Below, piece by piece: positions 37,332-51,678 of a stretch of DNA of 64,000 nucleotides. A program made the position numbers and the translations under genes. Source of the stretch: Methanobacteriaceae archaeon (GTDB taxonomy: Archaea > Methanobacteriota > Methanobacteria > Methanobacteriales > Methanobacteriaceae); NCBI GenBank assembly GCA_013403005.1, contig JACBOA010000001.1, positions 62,001-126,000 on the forward strand. Direction: 5' to 3'. Under the pieces are notes generated by a model, which saw only the letters and a program-made list of their open reading frames with translations, had not been told where the DNA came from and made no database searches. Numbering within the stretch: the stretch's first letter is position 1; each line of letters begins with the position of its first letter.

Positions 37332-37592
37332 TAAATCACCTTTCATTTACCATCTTTTTTATAAATTTTTTCTGGGAGAAAGATAACTCATAATAAAATG
37401 AATCAGTTTCCTCAAAGGCTAATTATTTTTGTTAAACTTTTTTTAAACGGGTTTATCTTAACTATTTTAGATTTTTTTAATTATTTTCTCTTATAATAAA
37501 GCGAATTAATATTTAACTAATTTATTTAACTAATTTTGTTCATGTACAGTTTAGTTCTTTTAAAGTTATATGTTATATAATAAATTATAAAG

Positions 37593-37991
37593 TTAGGTTT
37601 GAGGTATGCTAACTGCCTTTTCTGGACTCATATCTGGAGGAGTTATGATGATGATAGCCCCATCCTTTGGTTTGATGCTTATTTCTCCTTCATCAATTAC
37701 CCTAGTGTGAACTGCAATGGCACTTTTACGAATATAACTGGACATATCCACTCCATTTACGGTTACTTTTTTAAGACCTGCCACTGGTATTAGGTAATAC
37801 TCTGAGCTGCCACTACTTTGACTAACTTGAGGTTTTCCACTGCTAGCAGTGGTGTCTGCAACTGCCTGAAAACTACTGGTTACCATGAGAAATATGAGGA
37901 TGGTAAAAATCACGTCAATAAGGGGTACTAGGTTAACCCGAGCCTGTCTGCTGTGCAATTTCCTCCGGTAACTAGTGGTATCGATGGTCAT
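37593..37991 (-). CDS. ExbD/TolR-like membrane protein
   Basis: About 132 residues, starting at the ATG of MTIDTTSYRR (a GGGAG site precedes it). One membrane helix at 21-38, VPLIDVIFTILIFLMVTSS, holds Asp26, the residue that carries protons in ExbD/TolR/MotB stators. The outside part is a Ser-rich linker and an ExbD-like beta fold (IRKSAIAVHTRVIDEG). Partner of the ExbB-like gene 160 bases upstream. In bacteria the pair energises TonB or Tol across an outer membrane; this archaeon has none, so the work done must differ. Confidence 0.82.
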   Translation of the reverse strand: MTIDTTSYRRKLHSRQARVNLVPLIDVIFTILIFLMVTSSFQAVADTTASSGKPQVSQSSGSSEYYLIPVAGLKKVTVNGVDMSSYIRKSAIAVHTRVIDEGEISIKPKDGAIIIITPPDMSPEKAVSIPQT

Positions 37992-38150
37992 ATTATTCTC
38001 CCACAACTTTCTGCAAATAATGCAATAATCATTCTCCAATAATCAAATATTAAATAAAAGATAGTTAACAACAGATAGCATACTTATATGTACTTTTTTT
38101 ATATTTTTTCCGTGATGCTTCTATTAAATTAATGTTTTTACTATCTAAAG

Positions 38151-38990
38151 TCACTGCTTCAGCTTGCTTTCCACTATTCTTGCTTCAGCATTACATTTTT
38201 CTTTTATAATGTTGCCAATACTTTTTTCCAGCATATGGGGATTAAATGAAATCCAGATATTGGCATTTTTATCCAGTATTTCTTTTACTTCTAGAATACC
38301 ATCTGATTCTTTTAAAGCTTCTGATGCTTTTTTAACGTCTGTTTCTACATTTATACGCATCTCTGCAGTGCGCCAGTTAGTCATCTTTTTAGCAATTTCG
38401 ATCTTATCTAACTCACTTTCTATTCTACCATTAATAATTGAGTAAAGTGGCAACAGGATTATGGCAACGGTTAAACCGGCAATAGTGGTTATTAATGCCA
38501 CGTAAATTCCTTCAGCCATGCCGGTGGCACTGGCATTCACTCCCATGGCTTTGAAAGTGTACCACATTCCTAAAACAGTTCCAATAAGTCCTAATAAGGG
38601 TGCAAGTTCAATAATAGTACGGATGGTGTCCAGTCCTTTGGTCATCCGACCCATTTCCACAATAAAAACCCTTTCCATGGCATCCTCAACTTCTCTATTA
38701 TTACGAAAACCAATTTTCAATGCCTCGGCAACGATCTTTGAAACTGGGTTTTGATAACGTCCAATAGAACGTAAAGCTTCCAGGGATCCGCCTCTTTCCA
38801 TGGCTTTGTTAACTTCACCCATGATCTGGGGTAAAGTTACCTGTGATATCTTGCGCAAATAATAAAGCTTCTCAAGAGAATAGATAATACCATATATTCC
38901 GATTATGGTAATGATATAAGTTATAACTCCTCCACTTTTGAACATCTCCAGTAAGGTGTTGAAGGAGCCTGCAAAAAATTCGTAAATCAT
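38151..38990 (-). CDS. ExbB/TolQ/MotA-like proton channel
   Basis: About 279 residues from the ATG of MIYEFFAGSF (GGGGAAAG before it). Three membrane helices: near 15-38, and the pair ELAPLLGLIGTVLGMWYTF and VALITTIAGLTVAIILLPLY, which are the signature of the MotA/TolQ/ExbB family. A cytoplasmic loop sits between helix 1 and 2. The last 80 residues (after about 195) form a soluble extension longer than in E. coli ExbB. With the ExbD-like protein it should form a proton-driven stator. Upstream neighbours are RNase HII and the MreB-like gene. Confidence 0.85.
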   Translation of the reverse strand: MIYEFFAGSFNTLLEMFKSGGVITYIITIIGIYGIIYSLEKLYYLRKISQVTLPQIMGEVNKAMERGGSLEALRSIGRYQNPVSKIVAEALKIGFRNNREVEDAMERVFIVEMGRMTKGLDTIRTIIELAPLLGLIGTVLGMWYTFKAMGVNASATGMAEGIYVALITTIAGLTVAIILLPLYSIINGRIESELDKIEIAKKMTNWRTAEMRINVETDVKKASEALKESDGILEVKEILDKNANIWISFNPHMLEKSIGNIIKEKCNAEARIVESKLKQ

Positions 38991-39031
38991 TCTTTCCCCT
39001 TTATAGTACAATATGGTTTGATATTAAAAAC

Positions 39032-39649
39032 TTATTCTTTTCCTCGAATTCTCTCCACAGTGGCCCATGATCTGCGTATAAAATCAGGTAGTTCTCCTGA
39101 GGGTATTGTTTTTAGAAATTCTATGGTTTGGGGGTCACTGGGATACCCGGATCCTATATTTTCATATTCTTTCTTAATATCCTGAATAGCCCGGTCACGT
39201 TCCACTTTGGCGATAATAGAGGCAGCAGAGACAATAGGATAAGTGTCATCTGCTTTGTGTTCAGCTAGTACCTTAATTTCTGGGTGTAAAGTTTCTAATT
39301 CACTGGTTAAGCGTTCTGGTTTAACATCCATGGAATCGATGTAACATGTGGTTGGATTCAATCTATTGATTATCTGGTTAATGGCTATTTTTTCAATTTC
39401 GTTGAGGTTAATATCTCTTGAACGAAGCATGTCAATATCTTGGGCTTTAATGTGCACAGTTTGACATTCAGCAATTCTATTTATCTTACGGTACAAAGCA
39501 ATTCTTCTTTTGGGTGAAATCTTTTTAGAATCCTTTAAACATAGTCTTTCTAAAAATTTAACTCTATCTTCTTCTAATGCTACACCTGAAACAACTAAAG
39601 GCCCTAAAACGGATCCTCTACCTGCTTCATCTATTCCTAAAAGTTTCAT
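39032..39649 (-). CDS. rnhB: Ribonuclease HII
   Basis: 205 residues. The signature LLGIDEAGRGSVLGPLVVSG has the first two catalytic acids; CYIDSMDV and HKADDTYPIVSAASIIAKV hold the others of the DEDD set. Archaeal RNase HII removes RNA primers and single ribonucleotides from DNA. Start is ATG with no strong site. It sits between the ExbB-like and MreB-like genes in one direction with short gaps, so probably transcribed with them, though functionally unrelated. Confidence 0.93.
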   Translation of the reverse strand: MKLLGIDEAGRGSVLGPLVVSGVALEEDRVKFLERLCLKDSKKISPKRRIALYRKINRIAECQTVHIKAQDIDMLRSRDINLNEIEKIAINQIINRLNPTTCYIDSMDVKPERLTSELETLHPEIKVLAEHKADDTYPIVSAASIIAKVERDRAIQDIKKEYENIGSGYPSDPQTIEFLKTIPSGELPDFIRRSWATVERIRGKE

Positions 39650-39746
39650 GGATGGTTACCCTTTCCTCTTAAGGGGATGAATATTTTTTGTGAGGATGAT
39701 TCATGGCAATTGTATAAATGATTTTTAAAAAAGTTTAGCCATGATT

Positions 39747-40823
<1,077 letters not shown>

Positions 40824-40826
40824 TTA

Positions 40827-41456
40827 TTAATCCTCCTTCAATATTTTGTTAAATTCTATTAAGAATATCTTATTTGACTTGGCAATCTCCTTTATCTTCG
40901 GAATGTTCTCATCATCTGCAGATAATAAAACAGTGGATAATGCAACATCCGCCATTTTAAAAAGGGGGTCAATGGTGTTTCGAATGAAACGAGGTAACAT
41001 GTTAGTTATATACACATCGGTTTCTATGAAACCAGTGGTCTGATCCTCTATTAGGAATGAAAGTTTAACCCGACTTTTTTCACTATCACCAATAAATTTT
41101 TTAATGGAATTTTCAGGACCAACTATTAAAAGAAGGTTAGCCTCATCTTTAACGTAATAAGGTGCTATTTTTAGATAAGCTCCACCATTTTCTTTACATA
41201 TCATACTCAGCTCTCTTATTTTACTGGTTTCTCCATGAAGCATGATAAAATCAAATTTTTTGGTTACGAATGATTCTCTGGTGGTTACATGCTCCCTGCA
41301 TAATATTCTCACTCTGTCCTTGTCTACTATGGCGGAGTATGCTACATTATTAACCATATCCTCATTACCTGCAATCACACACCAGATATAATCTGAATCT
41401 AGAACGGTGGAAACTTCTGCTGCCTTTCGCAGGATTTTTATTTTATTCTCGATCAT
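40827..41456 (-). CDS. Conserved hypothetical protein next to MreB-like gene
   Basis: 209 residues, soluble. I do not recognise it with confidence; it may be the archaeal DUF2121 family. Features: a Rossmann-like alternating pattern (IWCVIAGNEDM, FDFIMLHGET, LLLIVGP), no cysteine cluster, no membrane segment. It lies directly upstream of the MreB-like gene with only three bases between, so it is co-expressed, and the pair is likely to act in the same process. Confidence 0.65.
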   Translation of the reverse strand: MIENKIKILRKAAEVSTVLDSDYIWCVIAGNEDMVNNVAYSAIVDKDRVRILCREHVTTRESFVTKKFDFIMLHGETSKIRELSMICKENGGAYLKIAPYYVKDEANLLLIVGPENSIKKFIGDSEKSRVKLSFLIEDQTTGFIETDVYITNMLPRFIRNTIDPLFKMADVALSTVLLSADDENIPKIKEIAKSNKIFLIEFNKILKED

Positions 41457-41885
41457 CAGTCACCACTTTCATATAAAATTGAATTAATATTTTCTTGAAA
41501 ATTTTACAATAAATAGTTCGACATATGAATTTAATTTCTATAATATATAAATAAAATGATTAAACCTGCCTTTAATAATAATATCAGTAGTGATTAAGTT
41601 CAATTCATTTTCCAAATTTATATATATAGCACTGTCAATCGCTACAATTTTTTATTATCTGAACAATATAGCGTAGTTTAACCTTTCTAGAAAATATAAT
41701 AATACAATGATTAACAATAGAACTACTCTAGTATTTCTAAATATATAAGTAATTGATTAACTTTACTATCAGTATACACTTTCTAAATATGTATAATTAT
41801 ACTTATGATATGTTGCTTATTGTCTGAAAAAAGGGTTAACACACATATAAACAATCATAATTAAATTTTGATCTAGGGATTACAG
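41457..41885. other. Divergent intergenic region, 429 bp
   Basis: Very AT-rich divergent region between the MreB block and the lipid block. TATA-like stretches include AAATTTATATATATAG (about 41616-41631) and several on the minus strand near 41530-41545. No open frame is convincing. It should hold the promoters of both envelope transcription units. Confidence 0.4.
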
Positions 41886-42554
<669 letters not shown>

Positions 42555-42587
42555 AAATGGCTTTATAATTAATGTTGGAGTACTAAT

Positions 42588-44664
<2,077 letters not shown>

Positions 44665-44716
44665 GTCCCTGAAGGTGAAATTATCAAAAACATCTAATAA
44701 TTGGGGGAAGTAAAAG

Positions 44717-45667
44717 ATGAACTTAAACAAACTAAACTTGACTGTGATAGCTTTAATAGCTTTAATCCTATTCACAGTCATTTCATCTTCATGGGCATGG
44801 GATGATCCATTCAAAGATCAGCAGGCATGGGTTCAAGAACAAAGTTCAGAAGTATTTTTCACTTATCTTCAAGCCATCATCACCGTAACTATAAAAAACA
44901 ACAATGACCATGTTGAATATTTCAAGATTAGCCAAAGATATCAGGGAACACTGGATCCAGCTACACCCATATATTGGCAGATTGCATGGACTGACCCCTG
45001 TGCATTAAAAATGATCAAATTTATGAATGATGTTGATGAGGATGATCTCGGATGGAAGATCCAAGCGGGTGAAACCAAAACAGTTTCATTTAAACTAGTT
45101 GCCTATCCAACCCCTACTGCAGAGTATCCTAATTATATAAGACAACCTGGAATCAATAACACTTTCTGGCCCCTTTTAAATGAACCTGGCTTACAAGCAT
45201 CATGGTTCCTGCCTAATGAAATTGAGTACTTAAATCCTAGTTTAAAACTTGAATCATGGAAGGGTCAGTTCTGTTTCTGGATTAAAAATAATGATACAAC
45301 CCGTCCGAAAGTTTCGGGGATTGTAAGAGCACCAATTGTTCCAATTGACTCAAACCTCACCTATAGTAATCCTCAGGTAACTTACATTGATAAACAGCTT
45401 TCATGGGCAAATACTGCAGCTTGGGATGTTGTTCTGTACCCGGGCCAAAGCAAACATTTCTCTTACACTTATCAGTGGCCAGCAGGGAGCAGTTCCACAT
45501 ATAAAGGAAGTGCAGGCTCATCATCATACAACATCCCCACCACTGCTGCGGCTGCCACCAATGCTACAATACCCACCTCTGAAACTGGAGTTCCATTTGC
45601 CCTCTTTGTGGTGGGAGCTGTGATCATAGCTGGTGGAGTAAGCTACGCTAAATTCTTCCGAAAGTGA
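44717..45667 (+). CDS. Secreted protein with sortase-like C-terminal anchor
   Basis: 316 residues, not recognised. Signal peptide 1-26 (VIALIALILFTVISSSWA), a beta-rich outside domain with two WKI/SWK patches and pairs of conserved aromatic residues, a Ser/Thr/Ala linker (255-285), then TGVP (290-293), a hydrophobic stretch (294-311) and the tail KFFRK. This tripartite end resembles sortase sorting signals, and a sortase gene follows. It lies about 50 bases after the DUF515-like gene on the same strand. Confidence 0.7.
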   Translation: MNLNKLNLTVIALIALILFTVISSSWAWDDPFKDQQAWVQEQSSEVFFTYLQAIITVTIKNNNDHVEYFKISQRYQGTLDPATPIYWQIAWTDPCALKMIKFMNDVDEDDLGWKIQAGETKTVSFKLVAYPTPTAEYPNYIRQPGINNTFWPLLNEPGLQASWFLPNEIEYLNPSLKLESWKGQFCFWIKNNDTTRPKVSGIVRAPIVPIDSNLTYSNPQVTYIDKQLSWANTAAWDVVLYPGQSKHFSYTYQWPAGSSSTYKGSAGSSSYNIPTTAAAATNATIPTSETGVPFALFVVGAVIIAGGVSYAKFFRK

Positions 45668-45961
45668 AGGAGATAAGGAGATCAAACTTTTTTTTCTATT
45701 TTTTTATTTTTATCCAAATTTTTATATCCCATGATCTACCAGAAATCTAATTAATCTCAAAAATAAAATGGATTTGAAAATTGAGACTGATAATAAAACC
45801 ATCCCCTTAATCTCTTAAATGATAGGAAAATAAAACACCCTTCAGATATAAAATGATAATAAGAACATAATGAACATCAACATTCCTTAATTTATCTTTT
45901 ATTGTATTAATTTTATATTTTGATCTTAAAAATTTGATACAGGCCCATCAAGTGAAATCCC
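45668..45961. other. Intergenic region with terminator, 294 bp
   Basis: After the secreted-protein gene comes a strong T-rich terminator at 45688-45712 (three T-runs). The remainder is AT-rich and leads to the sortase. The gap and the terminator suggest the sortase has its own promoter; TTTATATTTTGATC near 45911-45924 is a candidate. Confidence 0.45.
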
Positions 45962-46687
45962 ATGAAAATGTCCACCTTTTTTATAATAGCAGGTATGCTC
46001 ATTATCTCTGCGTATGCATTGATTGAGGTTAATTACTATTCTTCCACCCAAACTCTTAACCAGCAACCTGGAGAGACCCCTTACGTAACAATACCCAAGA
46101 TCGGGGTTGATGAGGCTATTAACAATAAATCCGTTGATTATGGAATTTATCATGAGCCTCAATCAGCTAAACCAGGCAGCGGCACAGTGGTATTATTTGG
46201 TCATCGCACATTTCATGGATCACCCTTCCTGAAACTTGACCAGCTACAACCAGGAGATAACGTAACCCTGGAATGGCCGGGAATAGGCTACGTTGAATAC
46301 ACCATAGAAAACAGTACAATCGTACCTGCGGATTACCGATTATCAGTTGAACAGGGAAATGTGCTGTTTCTCATCACCTGCTATCCTCTGGGTTCAACCA
46401 AGGAGAGGTTGATAATCAAAGCTAAGCAGGGAAACATACAACCCATCAAAACCGTAAGGATGGCTAATCCACAACAGTATTATGCTATTATCATAATCGT
46501 GGCATTCATGGCCGCAGGAACAGTTTTAAGTTACTTATACCCAGTTAAAGAAGACAGAGCCATAGTCTTCCTGGTTACAGTAGCTTTAACATTCTTCCTG
46601 GTTCTTGGTTATTTCTTTCCCACCCCACCCAGTACTCTGGAATCAAACATATCCAGAGTAACTGATTTTCTGGGATTAGGATTCTAA
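45962..46687 (+). CDS. Archaeal sortase (class D/E-like)
   Basis: 241 residues. An N-terminal membrane helix (5-20), a sortase beta barrel with the catalytic His in FGHRTFHGSPF, Cys in LFLITCYPL and Arg in KERLIIKA, all in the correct order and spacing. Unusually it has two or three more membrane helices at the C-terminus (175-195, 202-222), seen in archaeal forms. It cuts a C-terminal sorting signal and transfers the protein to the envelope or a partner. The secreted protein just upstream is a plausible substrate. Confidence 0.85.
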   Translation: MKMSTFFIIAGMLIISAYALIEVNYYSSTQTLNQQPGETPYVTIPKIGVDEAINNKSVDYGIYHEPQSAKPGSGTVVLFGHRTFHGSPFLKLDQLQPGDNVTLEWPGIGYVEYTIENSTIVPADYRLSVEQGNVLFLITCYPLGSTKERLIIKAKQGNIQPIKTVRMANPQQYYAIIIIVAFMAAGTVLSYLYPVKEDRAIVFLVTVALTFFLVLGYFFPTPPSTLESNISRVTDFLGLGF

Positions 46688-46840
46688 AGTCGATTTATAC
46701 ATTGCATATAAATGAATAAGATTTAAAACGCTAAATAAGAGCTAATCTAGTCAATAAACATAGTCTGCTCTTAAGTTAAAGCTGTGGTTAAGTTTAAAAA
46801 TTTTTATAGAATGTAATTGAAACTCATAAGAGGTGTTTGG

Positions 46841-47206
46841 ATGAATGATGAAAAATACTTTCAAAACATCACCACAAGAGAAAGATCCATATTTGAAGGA
46901 GCAATTACCATGGGTGCGCTCTTCCACCAGTTCGTAGGCACACCAGTAAATATAAAAAGTGCGGATTCCCTGGAAACAGCTATGGAAGAATCATTGTCCT
47001 TACAACCATGCATTAGCAGTGTAAAGGTGCAAATCAATCGTGAACTACTGAAGGAAACAGAGAATGAATATGATTATCTTTCTCTTACTGGGGATATGCT
47101 GGATGTGCGGCTGGTATCCGAGTATAAGGGGGTCAGAGCAGTAGTGCGCATGCAATACATTGAAGAACTTCAATACCCTTTGATGTACGTGGAGGAAGTG
47201 GATTAA
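46841..47206 (+). CDS. mptD: Dihydroneopterin aldolase (archaeal MptD)
   Basis: About 121 residues of the archaeal MptD family (DUF372), unlike bacterial FolB. The ERSIFEGAITMGALFHQFVGTP motif and the last YPLMYVEEVD are conserved. It cleaves 7,8-dihydroneopterin to 6-hydroxymethyl-dihydropterin and glycolaldehyde on the way to tetrahydromethanopterin. The ATG of MNDEKYF, with AGAGGTG upstream, is preferred to the earlier frame start. Single gene before kor. Confidence 0.85.
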   Translation: MNDEKYFQNITTRERSIFEGAITMGALFHQFVGTPVNIKSADSLETAMEESLSLQPCISSVKVQINRELLKETENEYDYLSLTGDMLDVRLVSEYKGVRAVVRMQYIEELQYPLMYVEEVD

Positions 47207-47365
47207 ATAAATATAAAACCTATAATCCAATTTAACGTATACATAGTCAAATGGACATATAGTCTAATGTACTGGTTGGGGGATCTTAAACAATTCATTT
47301 AAAATATTTTTGATAATATCAATAGTTAACTAAAATAGCTAATAATATAAAAAATGGTAGATTTC

Positions 47366-47587
47366 ATGATAACCGTTGATGAAAATCTTTGTAAGGGATG
47401 CAATATCTGCACTGAGTTCTGTCCCCGTAAGGTTTACCAGGAATCCGGGACCCTAAACAAGAAAGGGGTGCATGTTCCAGTACCTGAAAATGAGGACAAA
47501 TGCACACAATGCCAGTTATGTGTCATGATGTGTCCTGATCAGGCAATAAAAGTTGATGAAAAAGCGGATGAGAAGGATGAAAACTGA
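47366..47587 (+). CDS. korD: 2-oxoglutarate:ferredoxin oxidoreductase, delta (ferredoxin) subunit
   Basis: About 73 residues. Two ferredoxin motifs, CKGCNICTEFCP and CTQCQLCVMMCP, bind two [4Fe-4S] clusters. First gene of korDABC; the end overlaps korA. The ATG of MITVDENL is preferred because GGTAG lies before it, but an ATG four codons earlier is possible. The complex links 2-oxoglutarate and succinyl-CoA. Confidence 0.87.
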   Translation: MITVDENLCKGCNICTEFCPRKVYQESGTLNKKGVHVPVPENEDKCTQCQLCVMMCPDQAIKVDEKADEKDEN

Positions 47588-48698
47588 AGATTATTTTATA
47601 CAGGGTAATGAGGCCTGTGCCAGAGGAGCAATAAAAGCCGGCTGCCGATTTTTCGCCGGATACCCCATAACTCCTTCCACAGAAATCGCAGAGGATATGG
47701 CAGTGTTCTTACCCCGAGAAGGGGGGATATTTGTCCAGATGGAAGATGAAATCGCTGCCCTGGGTGCAGTTATCGGAGCAGTTTGGTCGGGTATGAAAGG
47801 AATGACCGCCACTTCAGGTCCGGGATTCTCACTAATGCAGGAACATATAGGCTATGCAGTGATGACTGAAACCCCTCTGGTAATCGTCAACATGCAAAGG
47901 GGGTCACCATCCACAGGACAACCCACCATGGCCAGTCAAAGTGATATGATGCAGGCCCGCTGGGGATCCCACGGAGACTATGAATTAATAGCTTTATCAC
48001 CATCATCAGTTCAGGAATGTTTTGACTTCACTGTAGAAGCATTCAACCTGGCTGAGGCGTACAGAGTACCAGTTATGGTGATGAGTGACGAAATTGTAGG
48101 TCATATGCGGGAGAAAATCACCATTCCGGATAAAGTTGATATCAAGGCCCGTCAAATGCCCACCGAAGGACCAGAAAAATTCCTACCATATCATGCAGCA
48201 CCTGATGGAACCAGTCCCATGCCATCTTTCGGCGATGGATACAAAATGCACATCACCGGATTGACACATGATGAACGCGGATACCCGGAAGCTTCAAATC
48301 CACAGGCACACTCCAAACTGGTGAAACGTTTATGTGATAAAATCCTCCACCACACCGATGAAATATCCCGGATAAAAACAGAGAGTACTGAAGATGCGGA
48401 AATAATCGTAGTTTCCTACGGCGCACCATCAAGATCTGCTCTTAAAGCAGTGAGAACTGCCAGAGATCAGGGTATTAAGGCAGGATTTATAAAAATAGAC
48501 ATTGTCTGGCCGTTCCCAGAGGAAATGATCCGTAATGCTGTGGGTAAAGCAAATAGGGTGCTTGTGGTAGAGATGAACCTGGGACAGATCTTCTACGAAG
48601 TTCAAAGAATTCTTCCCCAATCACAAGTGGAATTAGCACCTAAAATCGGTGGTGAAATGCACTTCCCAGAAGAAATTTTAGAAAAAATCAAAGGGTAA
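47577..48698 (+). CDS. korA: 2-oxoglutarate:ferredoxin oxidoreductase, alpha subunit
   Basis: About 373 residues from the ATG of MKTEDYFIQ, which overlaps korD by 11 bases. GYPITPSTEIAEDMA, the VQMEDEIAALGAVIGAVW segment and QRGSPSTGQPTMASQSD are typical of KorA, which is closer to the bacterial KorA than VorB is. It provides the pyrimidine side of the thiamine site. In hydrogenotrophic methanogens the enzyme makes 2-oxoglutarate from succinyl-CoA. Confidence 0.9.
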   Translation: MKTEDYFIQGNEACARGAIKAGCRFFAGYPITPSTEIAEDMAVFLPREGGIFVQMEDEIAALGAVIGAVWSGMKGMTATSGPGFSLMQEHIGYAVMTETPLVIVNMQRGSPSTGQPTMASQSDMMQARWGSHGDYELIALSPSSVQECFDFTVEAFNLAEAYRVPVMVMSDEIVGHMREKITIPDKVDIKARQMPTEGPEKFLPYHAAPDGTSPMPSFGDGYKMHITGLTHDERGYPEASNPQAHSKLVKRLCDKILHHTDEISRIKTESTEDAEIIVVSYGAPSRSALKAVRTARDQGIKAGFIKIDIVWPFPEEMIRNAVGKANRVLVVEMNLGQIFYEVQRILPQSQVELAPKIGGEMHFPEEILEKIKG

Positions 48699-48790
48699 AC
48701 ATTGATTAAAAATTATACAATCCTAATTCCACTATTAAATAAATTAACTGATAATTAATATTTAATCAAATAAATCAAGATTAATAAATA

Positions 48791-49683
<893 letters not shown>

Positions 49684-49685
49684 AT

Positions 49686-50243
49686 TTGCGTAAAGAAATT
49701 AGAATAGCTGGTTTCGGAGGTCAAGGAGTAATACTGGCTGGGATAGTAATAGGCAAGGCCGCAGCGTTGTATGATGGATTATACGCAGTTCAAACACAGT
49801 CCTATGGCCCGGAAGCTCGTGGAGGTGCATCCCGAACCGAACTAGTAATCAGTGATGAGGAAATCGACTATCCCAAGGTTCATCATCCGGACATCTTTGT
49901 GGCCATGTCCCACGAGGCCCTTTTAGCATATCTCGATGGTTTAAAACATGGCGGTATCCTGATTATCGACCCAGACATGGTTATAGAGGATGAAATCAGT
50001 GCATTTATAGAAAAACATGAAATTAAAGTTTACCATGCTCCAGCCACCCGCACAGCTGATGAAAAAGTGGGACTTCGAATTGTGGCTAACATTGTAATGA
50101 TTGGAGCTATAACTGGATTCACCCAAGCCATATCTGAGGAAGCTGCACGAGAAGCCATAAAAGCAAGCGTACCTCCTGGAACTGAGGATAAGAACCTGTT
50201 AGCATTTGAAGCAGGAATGGAACTTTCCCGTGAGGAAGCATAA
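49686..50243 (+). CDS. korC: 2-oxoglutarate:ferredoxin oxidoreductase, gamma subunit
   Basis: About 185 residues. Start TTG at 49686, placed by GGGGGAT directly before it and two bases past the korB stop. RIAGFGGQGVILAGIVIG and QSYGPEARGGASRTELVIS are the CoA-interacting gamma motifs, the same as in the gamma domain of VorA. Last subunit gene, followed 237 bases on by sucC. Confidence 0.9.
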   Translation: MRKEIRIAGFGGQGVILAGIVIGKAAALYDGLYAVQTQSYGPEARGGASRTELVISDEEIDYPKVHHPDIFVAMSHEALLAYLDGLKHGGILIIDPDMVIEDEISAFIEKHEIKVYHAPATRTADEKVGLRIVANIVMIGAITGFTQAISEEAAREAIKASVPPGTEDKNLLAFEAGMELSREEA

Positions 50244-50480
50244 ATTACTAATCACGTATAAAAACTCTTTCCTAGATGAGTATAAATTCTCAGTGAGAGA
50301 TTATATAAAATCTTCATCAGGGATTATTTCATTTAAGGATGATGATATAATTCCAGTAATCCCAGTGAAATTTAATATTGCCAGAAAGATTATTACTTCC
50401 AGTGAGAGATTAAAAATTTTGTATTTAAGGATAAAAAATTCCAAAGAGATATCATATCTTGCCTTAGGAGGCGTCAAATC

Positions 50481-51587
50481 ATGAAGATTCATGAATACCA
50501 GGCCAAAGAAATTTTCAGTGTAAATGGAATACCCACACCAAAAAGTATTGTGGCAGAAAACCCTGAAAAAGCTCGCAAAGCTGCCCTGGAGATTAATAAA
50601 TCCGTGGCCATAAAGTCACAGGTACTGGTTGGTGGAAGGGGAAAAGCTGGTGGGATAAAATTCGCTCAAAACCCTGAAATGGCATTTAAACTCACTGAAG
50701 AACTTATAGGGCTGGAAATCCGCGGTGAAATTGTGGAAAAAGTTCTGGTAGAGGAAATGCTTGATATTCAGGATGAATTCTATGTGAGTGTGGCAGTGGA
50801 TCGATCAGCACGGAAACCTCTGATAATGGCCAGTATGTCTGGGGGTATGGATATAGAAGAAGTGGCAAGGCAAAATCCTGAAAAAATTGTTAAATATCAT
50901 CTTAATCCACTGGAAGAGTTTTTACCTTACCAGGCTCGTGAAATAGCCCGTAAAATGGGATTAGATTCCAAGTTTATTCCAGCAGTTGGTGGGATCATCT
51001 GGAAACTTTACCAAGTATTCCAAAACTACGATGCCAACATAGCTGAAATCAACCCCCTAGTCTTAACTCAAAAAGGGTTAATAGCTGCTGATGCCAAACT
51101 GGATATTGATGATGATTCGCTGTACCGTCACCAGGATCTGGCACAATTAAGTTCCGAACCCATTGATGAATTTGCTTACGTGAAACTGGATGGAGATATA
51201 GCAGTTATTGGAAACGGTGCAGGTCTCACCCTAACCGGCATGGATATGATCAAATTATACGGTGGAAAACCAGCCACTTTCCTGGACATAGGTGGGGGAG
51301 CATCAAAGGAAAATATTGCCCGGGCACTGAACCTGGTTATATCAAATCCAAAGGTTAAAGTGGTGTTTTTGAATGTTTTAGGTGGAATCACCAGGGCAGA
51401 TGATGTTGCACATGGCGTTATCACTGTTTTAAATGATTCAGAAAGAAAGGTGCCACTGGTTATCAGACTCACAGGTACCAATGAAGAAGAAGGGCAAAGA
51501 ATACTACACTCTGCGGGAGTGAGCTATGAAACATCAATGGAAGCCGCTGCCAGGAAAGCAGTTGAGCTATGTAATAACTTAAATTAG
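50481..51587 (+). CDS. sucC: Succinyl-CoA synthetase (ADP-forming), beta subunit
   Basis: 368 residues. ATP-grasp domain with MKIHEYQAKEIFSVNGIP, SQVLVGGRGKAGGIK, and the C-terminal CoA-binding-type domain with GAGLTLTGMDMIKLYGGKPA and ANFLDIGGG-like AATFLDIGGGAS pattern (here PATFLDIGGGA). It makes succinyl-CoA from succinate, ATP and CoA, which KorABCD then carboxylates to 2-oxoglutarate; so the kor-sucC order covers two consecutive steps of the reductive branch. TAGGAGG precedes the ATG. The alpha subunit is not in this window. Confidence 0.94.
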   Translation: MKIHEYQAKEIFSVNGIPTPKSIVAENPEKARKAALEINKSVAIKSQVLVGGRGKAGGIKFAQNPEMAFKLTEELIGLEIRGEIVEKVLVEEMLDIQDEFYVSVAVDRSARKPLIMASMSGGMDIEEVARQNPEKIVKYHLNPLEEFLPYQAREIARKMGLDSKFIPAVGGIIWKLYQVFQNYDANIAEINPLVLTQKGLIAADAKLDIDDDSLYRHQDLAQLSSEPIDEFAYVKLDGDIAVIGNGAGLTLTGMDMIKLYGGKPATFLDIGGGASKENIARALNLVISNPKVKVVFLNVLGGITRADDVAHGVITVLNDSERKVPLVIRLTGTNEEEGQRILHSAGVSYETSMEAAARKAVELCNNLN

Positions 51588-51612
51588 AATAAAATAGATA
51601 TATTGGGTTTTT

Positions 51613-51660
51613 AGAATTTTTATATTATTTTTTTAATTATTTACATTTTTTATTTTACAT
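51613..51660. terminator. T/A-rich convergent terminator region
   Basis: Several T-runs between the convergent sucC (plus) and membrane protein (minus) genes, the longest of ten T at about 51627-51636. They fit plus-strand termination of sucC. Confidence 0.45.
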
Positions 51661-51678
51661 TTTTCATTAACTTTCAAT

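Noticed and set aside
50206..50484. 92-codon open frame between korC and sucC
   Set aside because: It overlaps the end of korC and the start of sucC, has no ribosome-binding site, and its peptide has no pattern of a folded protein. The 237-base gap is more likely untranslated.
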